NCBI GenBank assembly: GCA_002127295.1 | Contig: NFUV01000001.1 | Span: 2,196,641-2,260,640, forward strand | From: Chitinophagaceae bacterium IBVUCB2 | GTDB taxonomy: Bacteria; Bacteroidota; Bacteroidia; Chitinophagales; Chitinophagaceae | Length of the DNA: 64,000 nucleotides | Direction of reading: 5' to 3' | Shown: positions 1 to 8,765 of the stretch, in pieces | Numbering within the stretch: position 1 is the first letter of the stretch | Layout: the number at the start of each line of letters is the position of its first letter | Translations under genes and position numbers: made by a program | The notes under the pieces: generated by a model | The model's database searches: none | What the model saw: only the letters and a program-made list of their open reading frames with translations | Told to the model about the DNA's origin: nothing

Positions 1-437
1 TTATTACTTTATTCATAATCGATTTTAGAAAGACCGGATATTTTGACTTTAATTCTGCAATTCGTAGTTTTTGGATTTTCGTTTTATTTATAAGTTTGAT
101 CACAATTCCCGGGATAATTCTACATCTCCAATATTATCAACTTGATAAAAGGAAGTCTTTAGCCTTTAATAAAAGCTCTATTAAATTTTATAGCGAAGAG
201 AAGTTTGATAAAATTATATTTAATAAAATTGACAGGGTAGAAATTCACACTTTGGCTTGGAGCTACAAATTACCATGGCAAGAATATGGCTTCACAAGAA
301 TTATTCTAAAAGATGGCACAAAATACTTGTATACAAGTTTGATACTTGAGTGCTCTTCCAGTGCTCTCATATTTAAACGGACAAATATTACCGTAGATGA
401 AATAGAGGAATTTTGGACGTGGCCTACAAAAAATTAA
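1..437 (+). CDS. Hypothetical membrane protein, 5' end cut by window edge
   Basis: The reading frame is open from base 3 through the stop at 435-437 with no ATG, so the true start lies outside the window. The visible part (about 144 residues) has one hydrophobic segment (FWIFVLFISLITIPGIIL, near residues 23-40) followed by a soluble tail of about 100 residues. The tail is rich in beta-prone segments and reads like a PH-like (YdbT/YcxB-type) membrane-attached domain; this is a loose resemblance only. The TTG at 96 could be called a start, but it would cut the hydrophobic segment in half. Its stop overlaps the stop of the convergent cupin gene by three bases. I do not recognise the family with certainty. 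Confidence 0.55.
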   Translation, partial: ITLFIIDFRKTGYFDFNSAIRSFWIFVLFISLITIPGIILHLQYYQLDKRKSLAFNKSSIKFYSEEKFDKIIFNKIDRVEIHTLAWSYKLPWQEYGFTRIILKDGTKYLYTSLILECSSSALIFKRTNITVDEIEEFWTWPTKN

Positions 438-1315
438 CCACCAGCTAGCACTCTCGCCGCATTCTCATACACTTGCCGTTCTTTTCTCTTATACCACCAT
501 TGCGGAACGGTTTTTTTCATCAGCGTATCAATATTGCGCATACCGATCAAGCTCCACATACCTTTTAATTTTCCGCCAATAGATGGTTGCAGGGCTCTTA
601 AGCTCATAGCAAAACCACTGTCTAAATATTCCATGTGATGCCAGTAACCGGCAGGCATAAATAAAGTGTCACCCGGTTCTAAAATAAAATCAAAACCTTC
701 CGCCAGTTTCAGCGCCGGAAATTTTTCGTAATCAGGACTGCCGTTTTGCTCGTAGTATTTAGAAAAATCAGCCAGACTTAATACTTCAAATGGTTTGCGA
801 TACAATTTGTGTTGTTCCTTAAAAGGAAACATCAGCACTCTTTTTCTACCACTAAACTGTGTATGTAAAATATGTGACAGATCAATATCAAAGTGCATGT
901 GTGTAATGCTGCCTTGTCCGCCGGTAAACAGCATCGGGTATTTTTTAATAAAGCCTTTCATCATATGTTCAGGCCATTTAAAATCATTGATGAGCTGAGG
1001 CGCATGGTCAAAAATATTAAAGAGAAAAATTCGCCAGGCAGCAGGACCGGCTTTTATCATGTCAATATATTCGCCAAAAGTTTTGTAATCGTCAGCGGTA
1101 TTAATGGGTGTGTAGGCGTCGCTTTTTACGTTATTATAAAGCGGTACTTTTTTATCGCCAACTAATTGTTTAAAATAGTCCCAATTCCATTTATTATAAG
1201 CAGGCCATTCTTTAGCAAGATTTTTGATAACAACGGGTTGGCCAGGTTCATAATATTCCTTTTTGAAAACCTCAGGGCTTAACGAATCGAAAGTGGGAAC
1301 CGGCTTTAACTGCAT
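434..1315 (-). CDS. JmjC-like cupin (cupin_8) domain protein
   Basis: A 293-residue soluble protein of the cupin_8/JmjC-like family, in which Fe(II)/2-oxoglutarate oxygenases hydroxylate protein or small-molecule substrates. The visible iron-binding set is H141-x-D143 (in THMHFDID) plus a distal His at about 226 in PAGYWHHM, the usual HxD...H facial triad. R/K residues after SGRKRV match the 2-oxoglutarate-binding strand. The N-terminal PGQPVVIKNL segment is the family's typical opening. The substrate cannot be told from sequence. It is monocistronic and converges on the truncated gene at the window edge. Confidence 0.85.
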   Translation of the reverse strand: MQLKPVPTFDSLSPEVFKKEYYEPGQPVVIKNLAKEWPAYNKWNWDYFKQLVGDKKVPLYNNVKSDAYTPINTADDYKTFGEYIDMIKAGPAAWRIFLFNIFDHAPQLINDFKWPEHMMKGFIKKYPMLFTGGQGSITHMHFDIDLSHILHTQFSGRKRVLMFPFKEQHKLYRKPFEVLSLADFSKYYEQNGSPDYEKFPALKLAEGFDFILEPGDTLFMPAGYWHHMEYLDSGFAMSLRALQPSIGGKLKGMWSLIGMRNIDTLMKKTVPQWWYKRKERQVYENAARVLAGG

Positions 1316-1421
1316 ACTGGAGTATCTTAATTTGCCGCCAAATTACGATTTGTAAGTCAAAACTGAGTTTGTAAGAGCTTGTTTTAGCAAAACCCTGTAT
1401 TTTTAAACCGAACCCCAATTT

Positions 1422-2030
1422 ATGTTATTACGCATACATCCAGATAATCCGCAACCACGGTTGATAAAACAGGTGGTAGAAAGCTTGCAGCAAGGCGGTA
1501 TCATTATTTACCCTACTGATACGGTCTATGGCCTGGGCTGTGATATTCTTCAGCAAAAAGCAGTAGAAAGAATTTGCCGTATCAAAAATGTAGAACCTAA
1601 AAAGGCACAACTGTCTTTTGTATGCAGCGATCTTTCTCACTTAAGCGATTTTGCAAAACCTATTTCAAATCCCACTTACCGGATTTTAAAAGATTACTTG
1701 CCCGGACCTTACACTTTTATTCTGCAAGCAAGTAAAATGGTACCCAAAATATTACAAAGTAAAAAAGATACTATAGGGCTGCGTATTCCCAACAATGCAA
1801 TTGCAATGGCTATCATTAAAGAATTAGGCAGACCAATTTTAAGTGCCTCGCTACCCGGCGAAATGGTGGAAGATTACACTGATCCTGAAGTGATGTATGA
1901 AAATTTTATGAATGATGTTGACTATGTAGTGGATGGCGGTATTGGCGGGGTTATACCTTCTACAGTTATTGATTGTACGGCAGAAGAACCTGTTTTAATA
2001 CGAGAGGGGCTGGGAAAATGGGGTGAATGA
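1422..2030 (+). CDS. yciO: YciO/YrdC/Sua5-family protein
   Basis: A 202-residue YrdC-fold protein. It opens with IHPDNPQPRLIKQ, continues with YPTDTVYGLGCD and has PGPYTFIL in the middle, all matching the YciO branch (E. coli YciO is about 206 residues) rather than the longer Sua5 or compact TsaC. YrdC-fold proteins make threonylcarbamoyl-AMP for the t6A37 tRNA modification. YciO proteins have much weaker activity in vitro and an uncertain role. The late motif (STVIDCT, then VLIREGLG) is intact. It converges on rnhB with an 8-base gap and no visible terminator. Confidence 0.9.
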   Translation: MLLRIHPDNPQPRLIKQVVESLQQGGIIIYPTDTVYGLGCDILQQKAVERICRIKNVEPKKAQLSFVCSDLSHLSDFAKPISNPTYRILKDYLPGPYTFILQASKMVPKILQSKKDTIGLRIPNNAIAMAIIKELGRPILSASLPGEMVEDYTDPEVMYENFMNDVDYVVDGGIGGVIPSTVIDCTAEEPVLIREGLGKWGE

Positions 2031-2038
2031 TAATTCTT

Positions 2039-2644
2039 TCAAAAAAATGCTGGCTGCTCCGGAAGTAGTTTAAAACTTTTTCGATGATGATCGCAGAGAC
2101 CAAATTCTTCAATTGCCTTTCGGTGAACTAAAGTGCCATAGCCTTTATTTTTATTCCAACCATATTGCGGAAATTGATGATGTAGTTGATACATGTATTC
2201 ATCCCGGTATGTTTTTGCTAAAATGCTGGCTGCTGCAATTGAAGCAAATCGTCCATCACCTTTTACAAAACAATGATGAGGGATTTTTTTATATGCGATA
2301 AATCGATTGCCATCAATTAATAACAATTGTGGTTTCTCCTTTAATTCATCTAAAGCCAGGTGCATGGCTTTAAAAGATGCTTTCAGAATATTTATCCGGT
2401 CAATTTCTTCATTACACACCGATGCTACTGCAAATGAAATGGCTTCCTTTTCTATTATTGGTCTTAATTCATCCCGGTGTTTTTCTGAAAGCTGCTTAGA
2501 ATCGTTCAACAAGGGATGATGAAAGTCTTTGGGTAAAATAACAGCCGCTGCAAACACTGGTCCGGCATAACAACCCCTTCCGGCTTCATCGCAACCGGCT
2601 TCTATTAACTCACTTTGATAAAAGGATACTAGCATACACTGCAA
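2039..2644 (-). CDS. rnhB: Ribonuclease HII
   Basis: Cleaves the RNA strand of RNA:DNA hybrids and removes misincorporated ribonucleotides in the cytoplasm. The catalytic carboxylates are all visible: D19 and E20 in DEAGRG, D111 in LLIDGNRF, and D148 in [25 protein letters not shown] is the family signature. At 201 residues it has the normal length. The annotated ATG (residue 1) and a second ATG three codons in (MLVSFYQ) are both possible starts. It diverges from ctaA with only 55 bases between starts. Confidence 0.96.
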   Translation of the reverse strand: MQCMLVSFYQSELIEAGCDEAGRGCYAGPVFAAAVILPKDFHHPLLNDSKQLSEKHRDELRPIIEKEAISFAVASVCNEEIDRINILKASFKAMHLALDELKEKPQLLLIDGNRFIAYKKIPHHCFVKGDGRFASIAAASILAKTYRDEYMYQLHHQFPQYGWNKNKGYGTLVHRKAIEEFGLCDHHRKSFKLLPEQPAFF

Positions 2645-2684
2645 TTTCAGTCAACAAAAATTATTTTTAGCAAACAAGTGCCTT

Positions 2685-2692
2685 TAATTTTG
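2685..2692 (+). promoter_or_regulatory. -7 box of ctaA (near-leaderless)
   Basis: TAATTTTG is a perfect match to the Bacteroidota -7 consensus TAnnTTTG. It ends eight bases before the ctaA ATG at 2700, so the transcript would start within a few bases of the start codon. No good -33 TTTG is seen at the expected distance. Confidence 0.5.
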
Positions 2693-2699
2693 CACCGCA

Positions 2700-3614
2700 A
2701 TGGGATCAAATAGAAAATACCTTCAGTACACATGGTTTGTAACCATTATGGTCTTTTTGGTGATACTGGCAGGTGGTGTAGTTAGGATGACACAAAGCGG
2801 AATGGGCTGCCCCGATTGGCCTACCTGCTTTGGCCGCTGGATTCCACCCACCAGTGCCGAACAACTGCCTCCGGATTTTGAAAAATACCTGAAGACACAA
2901 GATATTGACCATACTTTCAATGTATATCACACCTGGATTGAATACATAAATCGGTTGCTTGGGGCTTTACTCGGCGTTTTTATTTTCATTCATTTTATCT
3001 GGAGTTTTAAAAAATTTCGCAAAAGCAATCAACAAATCGTCTTGCTTTCTTTATTCTTGTTACTTGCAGTAGGTTTCCAGGGTTGGTTGGGAAAAAAAGT
3101 AGTCGATCATAATCTTGCAGTAGTCAAAGTAACAATACACATGCTGGTGGCATTGCTCATTGCTGCGGTACCATTAATTATCATTTATAAGTTACAGGCC
3201 GCAAAAAAAATAGAGGCAAAATTTTTAAAATATTTGTCCTATTCGCTTATTGTAATACTACTGGTTCAAATTGTATTAGGCACACAAGTGCGGGAACAAA
3301 TTGATGAAATTTCAAAATCACTAAAATACCAGCAGCGGGAACTGTGGATTTCAAGATTGGATGATATGTTTATAATCCACAGAAGCTTTTCCTGGTTAGT
3401 AGTTATCGGTGCTATTGCCCTTTGGTTTAAATCCAGAACTATTAATTCTTTACAACCAGGCGTATTATTTATTCTTGCAGTTGTATTGGCAACAATTATT
3501 GCAGGGCTAGTGATGGCTTTCTATAGCGTTCCTGCTATTGCACAGCCTCTTCACCTGTTATTAGCAAGCATATTAGTGCTTTCCGTTTTTTCGTTTAGTC
3601 TCCGATTAAAGTAA
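2700..3614 (+). CDS. ctaA: Heme A synthase (CtaA/Cox15)
   Basis: Inner-membrane enzyme that oxidises the C8 methyl of heme O to the formyl group of heme A, needed for aa3-type cytochrome oxidases. Eight hydrophobic segments are arranged as two four-helix bundles. The four heme-ligand histidines are visible at H77 (VYHTWIEYINR, with the family E-x-x-N-R motif), H147, H227 and H285. A CPDWPTC loop (C37, C43) carries the cysteine pair typical of one CtaA class. At 304 residues it is slightly short but complete. No oxidase subunits lie next to it. Confidence 0.95.
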   Translation: MGSNRKYLQYTWFVTIMVFLVILAGGVVRMTQSGMGCPDWPTCFGRWIPPTSAEQLPPDFEKYLKTQDIDHTFNVYHTWIEYINRLLGALLGVFIFIHFIWSFKKFRKSNQQIVLLSLFLLLAVGFQGWLGKKVVDHNLAVVKVTIHMLVALLIAAVPLIIIYKLQAAKKIEAKFLKYLSYSLIVILLVQIVLGTQVREQIDEISKSLKYQQRELWISRLDDMFIIHRSFSWLVVIGAIALWFKSRTINSLQPGVLFILAVVLATIIAGLVMAFYSVPAIAQPLHLLLASILVLSVFSFSLRLK

Positions 3615-3682
3615 GAGCTTATTTTACAGCTTGATTTCGCAAGTTTTTATCAGTATTTTTAAGCTGAAACTATTTTCTAACG

Positions 3683-5953
3683 ATGAAAACCTGGCTCAAG
3701 GGATTTTTTTATTCTTTTCCCGTTCAATTATTGTTTCTTCACTTCAGGAAGTACCAGGTCTTATTATTGTTCTGGTTCATCATGTTTAGTACCGTGAATG
3801 GTAGTTTCATGAAAACTTTTGGTGCTGATTCATTATTTCTTGCACCAGAATATTTGGGCAATGTAAACCCTATCAGCTCCGCTATTGTAGGTGCTGCAAT
3901 TGGTATGTTTATTATGAGCTGGAATATTTCCAGCTTTATTTTATTTACCCGGCATTTTCGATTTTTAGCGGCTACTACCAATCCATTTTTAAAATATTGT
4001 ATTAATAATTCAATTATACCCGGCATTTTCCTGTTGTTTTATTTTTTTAAAGCATACCAGTTCGCTCATTTCAAAGAATTAATAACTACTACAGAAGTTC
4101 TTTTTTTATTTGGCGGTTTTACCAGCGGGTTGATTTTTATTCTGGCCGCATCGTTAATTTATTTTTTCCGGGCCGACCGTTCTATCCTTCGCCGAATGAT
4201 GCCAATGATTTCTAATCCTAAGTCCTATATAACTCACCTGAACCCAATAAAAGAAGTTTATCATGGCGCTGCCATAATGAAAGTGGAAAATTATTTAGAA
4301 TCCCCTTTTCGCATAAGGCCCGTGAGAGATGTTTCCCATTATACTGATGAGTTTGTTGAATCTCTTTTTAAACGTCATCACTTTGCCGCTATTCTGTCCG
4401 TTTTTTTTGCTTTTCTTTTCCTGGTTATGATTGGTTTTCTGCTCGACAGTGCATTTTTTCAACTACCTGCCGCAGCCAGTATTACTATTTTCTTTTCTAT
4501 ATTAATAGGTGTGGCAGGTGCTATTACTTATTTTTTACAAAGCTGGAGTATCCCTTATCTCGTGGGGCTTGTATTGCTGTTGAATATTTTTTATCAAAAA
4601 GATTGGATTGATCCCCGCAATAAAGCTTACGGTATTAATTACTGGAACAACGAGGATCGGCCTTCTTATACCCGTGAAGGATTACTGGCTTTGTGCACTA
4701 AAGAAAATGTAGAAGCTGACAGGCAGAATATGATTAACATATTAAACACCTGGAAGAAAAAACAGGACAGTGAAAAGCCGTTGCTGGTATTAATAAACAC
4801 CAGTGGTGGTGGCCATCGCAGTGCTACGTTTACAATGAGTGTGTTGCAGCATCTTGATAGTATTACGAAAGGTACTATTATGAAGAAAACATTCCTGATC
4901 AACGGGGCATCCGGCGGAATGATTGGCGCAGCCTATTTCAGGGAACTATATTTGAGAAAACAGCAAGGAAAAAGTATAAGCTTGCAAGACAAGCAGTATG
5001 TTGATGACATTGCCGGCGACTTATTAAATCCTCTCTTTACCTCTTTTTTTGCCAGGGATTTAATTGCCCCCGCCCAAAAATTTTCCATTGGTCCTTACAA
5101 ATATGTTAAGGACAGGGGTTATGCTTTTGAAGAAAAACTGAATAGTAATACCAGGGGCTATTTAAATAAGCAATTACTGGACTATGCGGCAGATGAAAAA
5201 GCAACCAACATTCCATTGATGTTTTTTGGTTCTGTGGTAACAAGGGATAGTCGCAAGATGATTATCAGCACACAACCGGTTCGGTTTATGATGCTGGCCC
5301 CACAGGATACCACTTCTATTCCTTTTGTTGATCCTGATGTTATTGATTTTACAAGATTCTTTGCTAAACAAGACCCGTATAATATTCGTATGCTTACTGC
5401 CTTGCGCATGAATGCTACTTTTCCTGTTGTATTACCCAATGTATGGTTGCCTTCTAATCCGGTAGTGGATGTAATGGATGCAGGGTTGAGAGATAATTAC
5501 GGCCAGGAAACTACACTCCGCTTTTTATCTTCATTTGATGATTGGATAAAAGAAAATACAAGAGGTGTACTAATAATACAAATAAGAGACAGAACTGCCG
5601 GAGGATGGGAAGTGCCATATGTGTCCGATGATATCAGTGATCATATCACCAAGCCATTTTTATTGTTGCAGCACAACTGGTTTAAAATGATGGAATACTC
5701 ACAAAATGATTTACTGAATTATTATACTACTAATAATGGCAACCCGGTCTATAAAATTGCTTTTCAATACGCAGCCGATAACCAGGAAGATAAAGCGGCA
5801 CTGAGTTTTCATCTTACCAAGCGGGAAGAAAAAGATATTGTAAATTCTATTCACTCACCGTCTAATACAAAAGGGTTTCAGCAGATGCTGGATTTATTCA
5901 ATAAAAATATTACTGATCCTGTTCAAAAAAACAGCATGTTTCCACTAAGATGA
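3683..5953 (+). CDS. Patatin-like phospholipase with N-terminal membrane domain
   Basis: A 756-residue protein in two parts. Residues 1-310 contain about six hydrophobic segments and form a membrane domain. Residues 365-750 form a patatin-like lipid acyl hydrolase domain, with oxyanion-hole motif SGGGHRS (near 374), nucleophile elbow G-A-S410-G-G, and a late D-A-G (MDAGLRDNYG) in place of the usual D-G-G/A catalytic Asp motif. The Ser/Asp dyad is therefore intact. The family hydrolyses acyl chains from phospholipids; here it would act at the cytoplasmic face of the inner membrane. No neighbour gives a pathway. The start has only ATG upstream of the first helix, so it is secure. Confidence 0.85.
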   Translation: MKTWLKGFFYSFPVQLLFLHFRKYQVLLLFWFIMFSTVNGSFMKTFGADSLFLAPEYLGNVNPISSAIVGAAIGMFIMSWNISSFILFTRHFRFLAATTNPFLKYCINNSIIPGIFLLFYFFKAYQFAHFKELITTTEVLFLFGGFTSGLIFILAASLIYFFRADRSILRRMMPMISNPKSYITHLNPIKEVYHGAAIMKVENYLESPFRIRPVRDVSHYTDEFVESLFKRHHFAAILSVFFAFLFLVMIGFLLDSAFFQLPAAASITIFFSILIGVAGAITYFLQSWSIPYLVGLVLLLNIFYQKDWIDPRNKAYGINYWNNEDRPSYTREGLLALCTKENVEADRQNMINILNTWKKKQDSEKPLLVLINTSGGGHRSATFTMSVLQHLDSITKGTIMKKTFLINGASGGMIGAAYFRELYLRKQQGKSISLQDKQYVDDIAGDLLNPLFTSFFARDLIAPAQKFSIGPYKYVKDRGYAFEEKLNSNTRGYLNKQLLDYAADEKATNIPLMFFGSVVTRDSRKMIISTQPVRFMMLAPQDTTSIPFVDPDVIDFTRFFAKQDPYNIRMLTALRMNATFPVVLPNVWLPSNPVVDVMDAGLRDNYGQETTLRFLSSFDDWIKENTRGVLIIQIRDRTAGGWEVPYVSDDISDHITKPFLLLQHNWFKMMEYSQNDLLNYYTTNNGNPVYKIAFQYAADNQEDKAALSFHLTKREEKDIVNSIHSPSNTKGFQQMLDLFNKNITDPVQKNSMFPLR

Positions 5954-5960
5954 TATGATT

Positions 5961-6863
5961 TTATTCAGGCTGAATTAGCCGGAAGATTTTCTTCTTCACA
6001 ACAATTTCAATTTTTTCCGATGTTTCAGCGGGGTCTCCATCAATATGTAACGGCGCAAGAGAGGGGTTCTTTATTTTTAATCTATCCGTTTGAAAATAGA
6101 TCACTCCTTTTTCTTTGCCGGTTACGGCCTCGGTTTGTAGTTTATTTTTCCCACTTACTTGTTTTAGTGTTTCAATCAACAGGCTCAGCTTGCTTTGATT
6201 GGTTACAATAACAACATCAAGCAATCCATCACTCAGGCTTGCTTCGGGTGCAATGGTAAAATTATTTCCGAACTGGTTGCTATTAGCAATGCTGATGAAA
6301 TACGCCTCCGTTTTTATAGTCTTGTCGTCAATTGTTAATTCAAAATTATAAGTGCTGGCGGAAAAGAAATTTTTAACCACCTGTTTTACATAAGTAGCCA
6401 AACCTCTTGAAGGCTGTCGTGCAAAATCATGCGCCACTTTTGCGTCAAAGCCTAAACCACAAAGCATACAGGCAAACTGCTTGTTGATCGTAAACCCATC
6501 AATAGCGGATGCTTTACCTGTAAAAATTGTATTCAATGCCTGGGTTGGATGCTTAGGAATTTTTGCTGTTAGTGCCAGACCATTGCCCGATCCACAAGGA
6601 ATAATACCAAAATTGACTGGGAGCTCCATTAAACTGCTTACTACCTGGCTCACCGTTCCATCACCACCGGCAATTACTATATCAGTTACTTTTTGTTCTT
6701 TGATAATAGAATGAAGAAAAGAATAATCCCCACTGGCTACAGAGGGAAACACCTGGAAGGGGATTTTTTTCTCTGTTGTTTTTTTCTCTATATATTCCTG
6801 GAGATCTTTCTTGGTACGGGTACCAGAGATGGGATTGATGATATAAATAATGTGACGGCTCAT
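5961..6863 (-). CDS. Diacylglycerol/lipid kinase family protein (YegS/BmrU type)
   Basis: A 300-residue soluble lipid kinase of the DAGK catalytic family. Motifs in order: NPISGT (residues 10-15), GGDGT (66-70, the ATP-binding glycine signature), GSGNG (91-95) and a C-terminal beta-sandwich ending in a typical HIDGDP motif. Members phosphorylate diacylglycerol, undecaprenol-like lipids or sphingosine-like bases. The last is relevant because Bacteroidota make sphingolipids, but the substrate cannot be assigned here. It converges on the patatin-like gene with a 7-base gap, and the secreted 139-aa protein lies just upstream on the same strand with a 3-base gap, so the two are likely co-transcribed. 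Confidence 0.88.
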   Translation of the reverse strand: MSRHIIYIINPISGTRTKKDLQEYIEKKTTEKKIPFQVFPSVASGDYSFLHSIIKEQKVTDIVIAGGDGTVSQVVSSLMELPVNFGIIPCGSGNGLALTAKIPKHPTQALNTIFTGKASAIDGFTINKQFACMLCGLGFDAKVAHDFARQPSRGLATYVKQVVKNFFSASTYNFELTIDDKTIKTEAYFISIANSNQFGNNFTIAPEASLSDGLLDVVIVTNQSKLSLLIETLKQVSGKNKLQTEAVTGKEKGVIYFQTDRLKIKNPSLAPLHIDGDPAETSEKIEIVVKKKIFRLIQPE

Positions 6864-6866
6864 TGA

Positions 6867-7286
6867 CTATTGAAGCCGCAATGTACATAAATGTACCCGA
6901 CGAATTCTTACAGCAAGGTTTGGGTCTTTTGGACTTATCGTAGTGTAGATTCTTATCAGTTTTTTTCCTGAGAATGACTTGCGTAAAAGGCCCAACTTTA
7001 TTTTATAGGAGGTGACGCTGTCTTTTCGTAATACCTCATTATCATCTTCATCATAAAAAAGAAAAGACCGCCACCAGGTATCTGGCTCAGCCTCTGTGAA
7101 CTTTATTTCAAGATATCCTTCTTTCTTCCCTTCTTGCGTCTTAATTTTTACGATATTTTTTTCTTCATCTTCCTTTGTAGTTGATAATACGATTTTATTA
7201 TTCAGTTTTATATTCCAACTGTTCTTTTGTGCATCAGTAATCAACGTTGTTAAAATAAGGGTTAAAAGAAGAAATAATTTTTTCAT
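6867..7286 (-). CDS. Hypothetical secreted protein
   Basis: A 139-residue protein with a clear Sec signal peptide (MKKLFLLLTLILTTLITDAQ, cleavage after AQ) and a mature part predicted to be all beta, with many charged strand segments. No cysteine lipobox. I do not recognise the family. It is three bases upstream of the lipid kinase gene and shares its strand, suggesting co-expression but not a shared function. Confidence 0.7.
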   Translation of the reverse strand: MKKLFLLLTLILTTLITDAQKNSWNIKLNNKIVLSTTKEDEEKNIVKIKTQEGKKEGYLEIKFTEAEPDTWWRSFLFYDEDDNEVLRKDSVTSYKIKLGLLRKSFSGKKLIRIYTTISPKDPNLAVRIRRVHLCTLRLQ

Positions 7287-7360
7287 ACTGCAAACAGTTC
7301 AATAATCCTACCAAAAAGATTTTACTATTGAACGATGATTTTAATAGAGCAAATACACAC

Positions 7361-8422
7361 TTACCATCTTAATAAAGCACTGGCCCAGGTGAAACCACTG
7401 CCAAATGCGGCCAGGCAAACTAAGTCACCCTCCTTTATTTTTCCGCTTTCCCAGGCTTCACAAAGGGCAATAGGAACAGAGGCTGCAGTGGTATTGCCAT
7501 ATTTTTGAATATTGTTGTATACCTGGTCATCGGTTAGCTTTAACTTTTGCTGGACAAATTGTGCGATGCGTAAATTAGCCTGGTGGGGAATAAGCATTTT
7601 TAAATCCGATGTTTGAAGTCCATTTTGCTGAAGCGCTTCCATGATTACTTCCGGAAACTTTACCACCGCTTTTTTAAAAACAGACTGTCCATCCATGAAA
7701 GGAAAATTTTGTGCGTTATCAATCATTTCATGACTCATAAACATATCACCTATTTCATTGCTGTTAAAGTCCGCTACTTTTTCTTGCACCCAATGATTGG
7801 CATGTGTACCCGGGTTATACATCGCTAAAATTTCAGCTGCATCACCATCACTATGTAAATGCGTAGAGAGAATGCCTGATGAAGAAGATGAGGAAGCGGG
7901 TTGTAATACTACAGCACCAGCTCCATCACCAAATATTACTGATATATTTCTTCCTCTTGTTGTAAAATCTAAACCAAACGAATGTTTTTCTGCCCCCACT
8001 ACCAATATGTTTTTATACATACCTGTTTTGATAAATTGATCGGCTACACTTAATGCATATACAAAACCACTGCATTGATTGCGGACATCTAATGCGCCAA
8101 TTTCCTTCATCTTCATAGCCCTTTGCAATAAAACACCGCAGCCCGGAAAATAATAGTCTGGGCTCAGGGTAGCAAAAACGATAAAATCAATATCCTGTGG
8201 AGTAATGCCAGCTCTTTCAATGGCAATTTTAGCAGCCTCAACACCCATGGTAGTGGTTGTTTCATCAGTACGGTGGGCATATCGTCGTTCTTTTATACCT
8301 GTTCGTTCTTGAATCCACTCATCACTGGTGTCCATATACTTCAACAAGTCGTTATTGGTAACAACATTGGCTGGAACATACATGCCAATGCCGGCAATCT
8401 TAGTTTTTTGCATAGCAAGCAA
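7361..8422 (-). CDS. fabH: Beta-ketoacyl-ACP synthase III (FabH family)
   Basis: Condenses an acyl-CoA with malonyl-ACP to start fatty acid synthesis. The Cys-His-Asn triad is intact: C117 (RNQCSGF), H280 (IPHQANLRIA) and N310 (KYGNTTAASVP). At 353 residues it is about 35 longer than E. coli FabH; the extra length sits near residues 168-235, including a run of six serines and a segment with no FabH counterpart. FabH paralogs of this type in Bacteroidota may prefer other acyl donors. Two starts are possible: ATG at 8422 or three codons in (MQKTKIAGIG) at 8413; the second fits the family better. There is no adjacent fab gene. Confidence 0.9.
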   Translation of the reverse strand: MLAMQKTKIAGIGMYVPANVVTNNDLLKYMDTSDEWIQERTGIKERRYAHRTDETTTTMGVEAAKIAIERAGITPQDIDFIVFATLSPDYYFPGCGVLLQRAMKMKEIGALDVRNQCSGFVYALSVADQFIKTGMYKNILVVGAEKHSFGLDFTTRGRNISVIFGDGAGAVVLQPASSSSSSGILSTHLHSDGDAAEILAMYNPGTHANHWVQEKVADFNSNEIGDMFMSHEMIDNAQNFPFMDGQSVFKKAVVKFPEVIMEALQQNGLQTSDLKMLIPHQANLRIAQFVQQKLKLTDDQVYNNIQKYGNTTAASVPIALCEAWESGKIKEGDLVCLAAFGSGFTWASALLRW

Positions 8423-8588
8423 TTGAAAAAGGAAGATAGGAAAAGTGACGGAAATGCAACGGTTTCATTGTGCAACTGTTTGGCGTTGAGCAGTGGTTAC
8501 GCAAACGATAGCGCAGATGTAGCTATTGCTACTACACAAGATTAAGGTATAACTCTATATTTCACTACACAAGCCAACCGTTTCTTTG

Positions 8589-8760
8589 CACCCGAAACAC
8601 TGATTAAGGTTAAGGCTCTGATGAAATAATTGAAAGACCGTTCCAATTAATCTATTTCTATGAAAACTACCAAAATCCACCTGACCTGATGAAAGACGAA
8701 CTTCTTAAATTCTGAACTGGTTAAACCATTTTTAGCAGCCCCGGTAAAACGGGGCTGTTT
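8589..8760 (+). ncRNA. Candidate small RNA or micro-peptide transcript
   Basis: A plus-strand unit bounded by TTTCTTTG at 8581-8588 (one change from the Bacteroidota -7 TAnnTTTG; the same variant precedes gmk) and by the hairpin at 8736-8757. It would give a transcript of about 165 nt with two micro-ORFs whose stop and start overlap (MKTTKIHLT and MKDELLKF). There is no plus-strand gene upstream for which the hairpin could serve as terminator, which is the main argument for a separate unit. No known RNA family is recognised. Confidence 0.3.
8736..8760 (+). terminator. Rho-independent terminator
   Basis: Perfect 8-bp stem CAGCCCCG/CGGGGCTG with a 6-nt loop, followed by TTTAATT on the plus strand. 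On the minus strand the stem is followed by CTAAAAAT, which is a poor U tract, so plus-strand use is more likely. Confidence 0.6.
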
Positions 8761-8765
8761 AATTA

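Larger units (their letters stand above)
8423..8765. other. Intergenic region with possible small transcription unit
   Basis: This 343-bp stretch between the fabH start and the alpha/beta hydrolase stop holds no gene of normal size. It contains a -7-like box (TTTCTTTG, 8581-8588), tiny open frames at 8660-8689 (9 codons) and 8689-8715 (8 codons, overlapping ATG), and a GC-rich hairpin followed by a weak T tract at 8736-8760, all consistent with a short plus-strand RNA. Confidence 0.4.
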
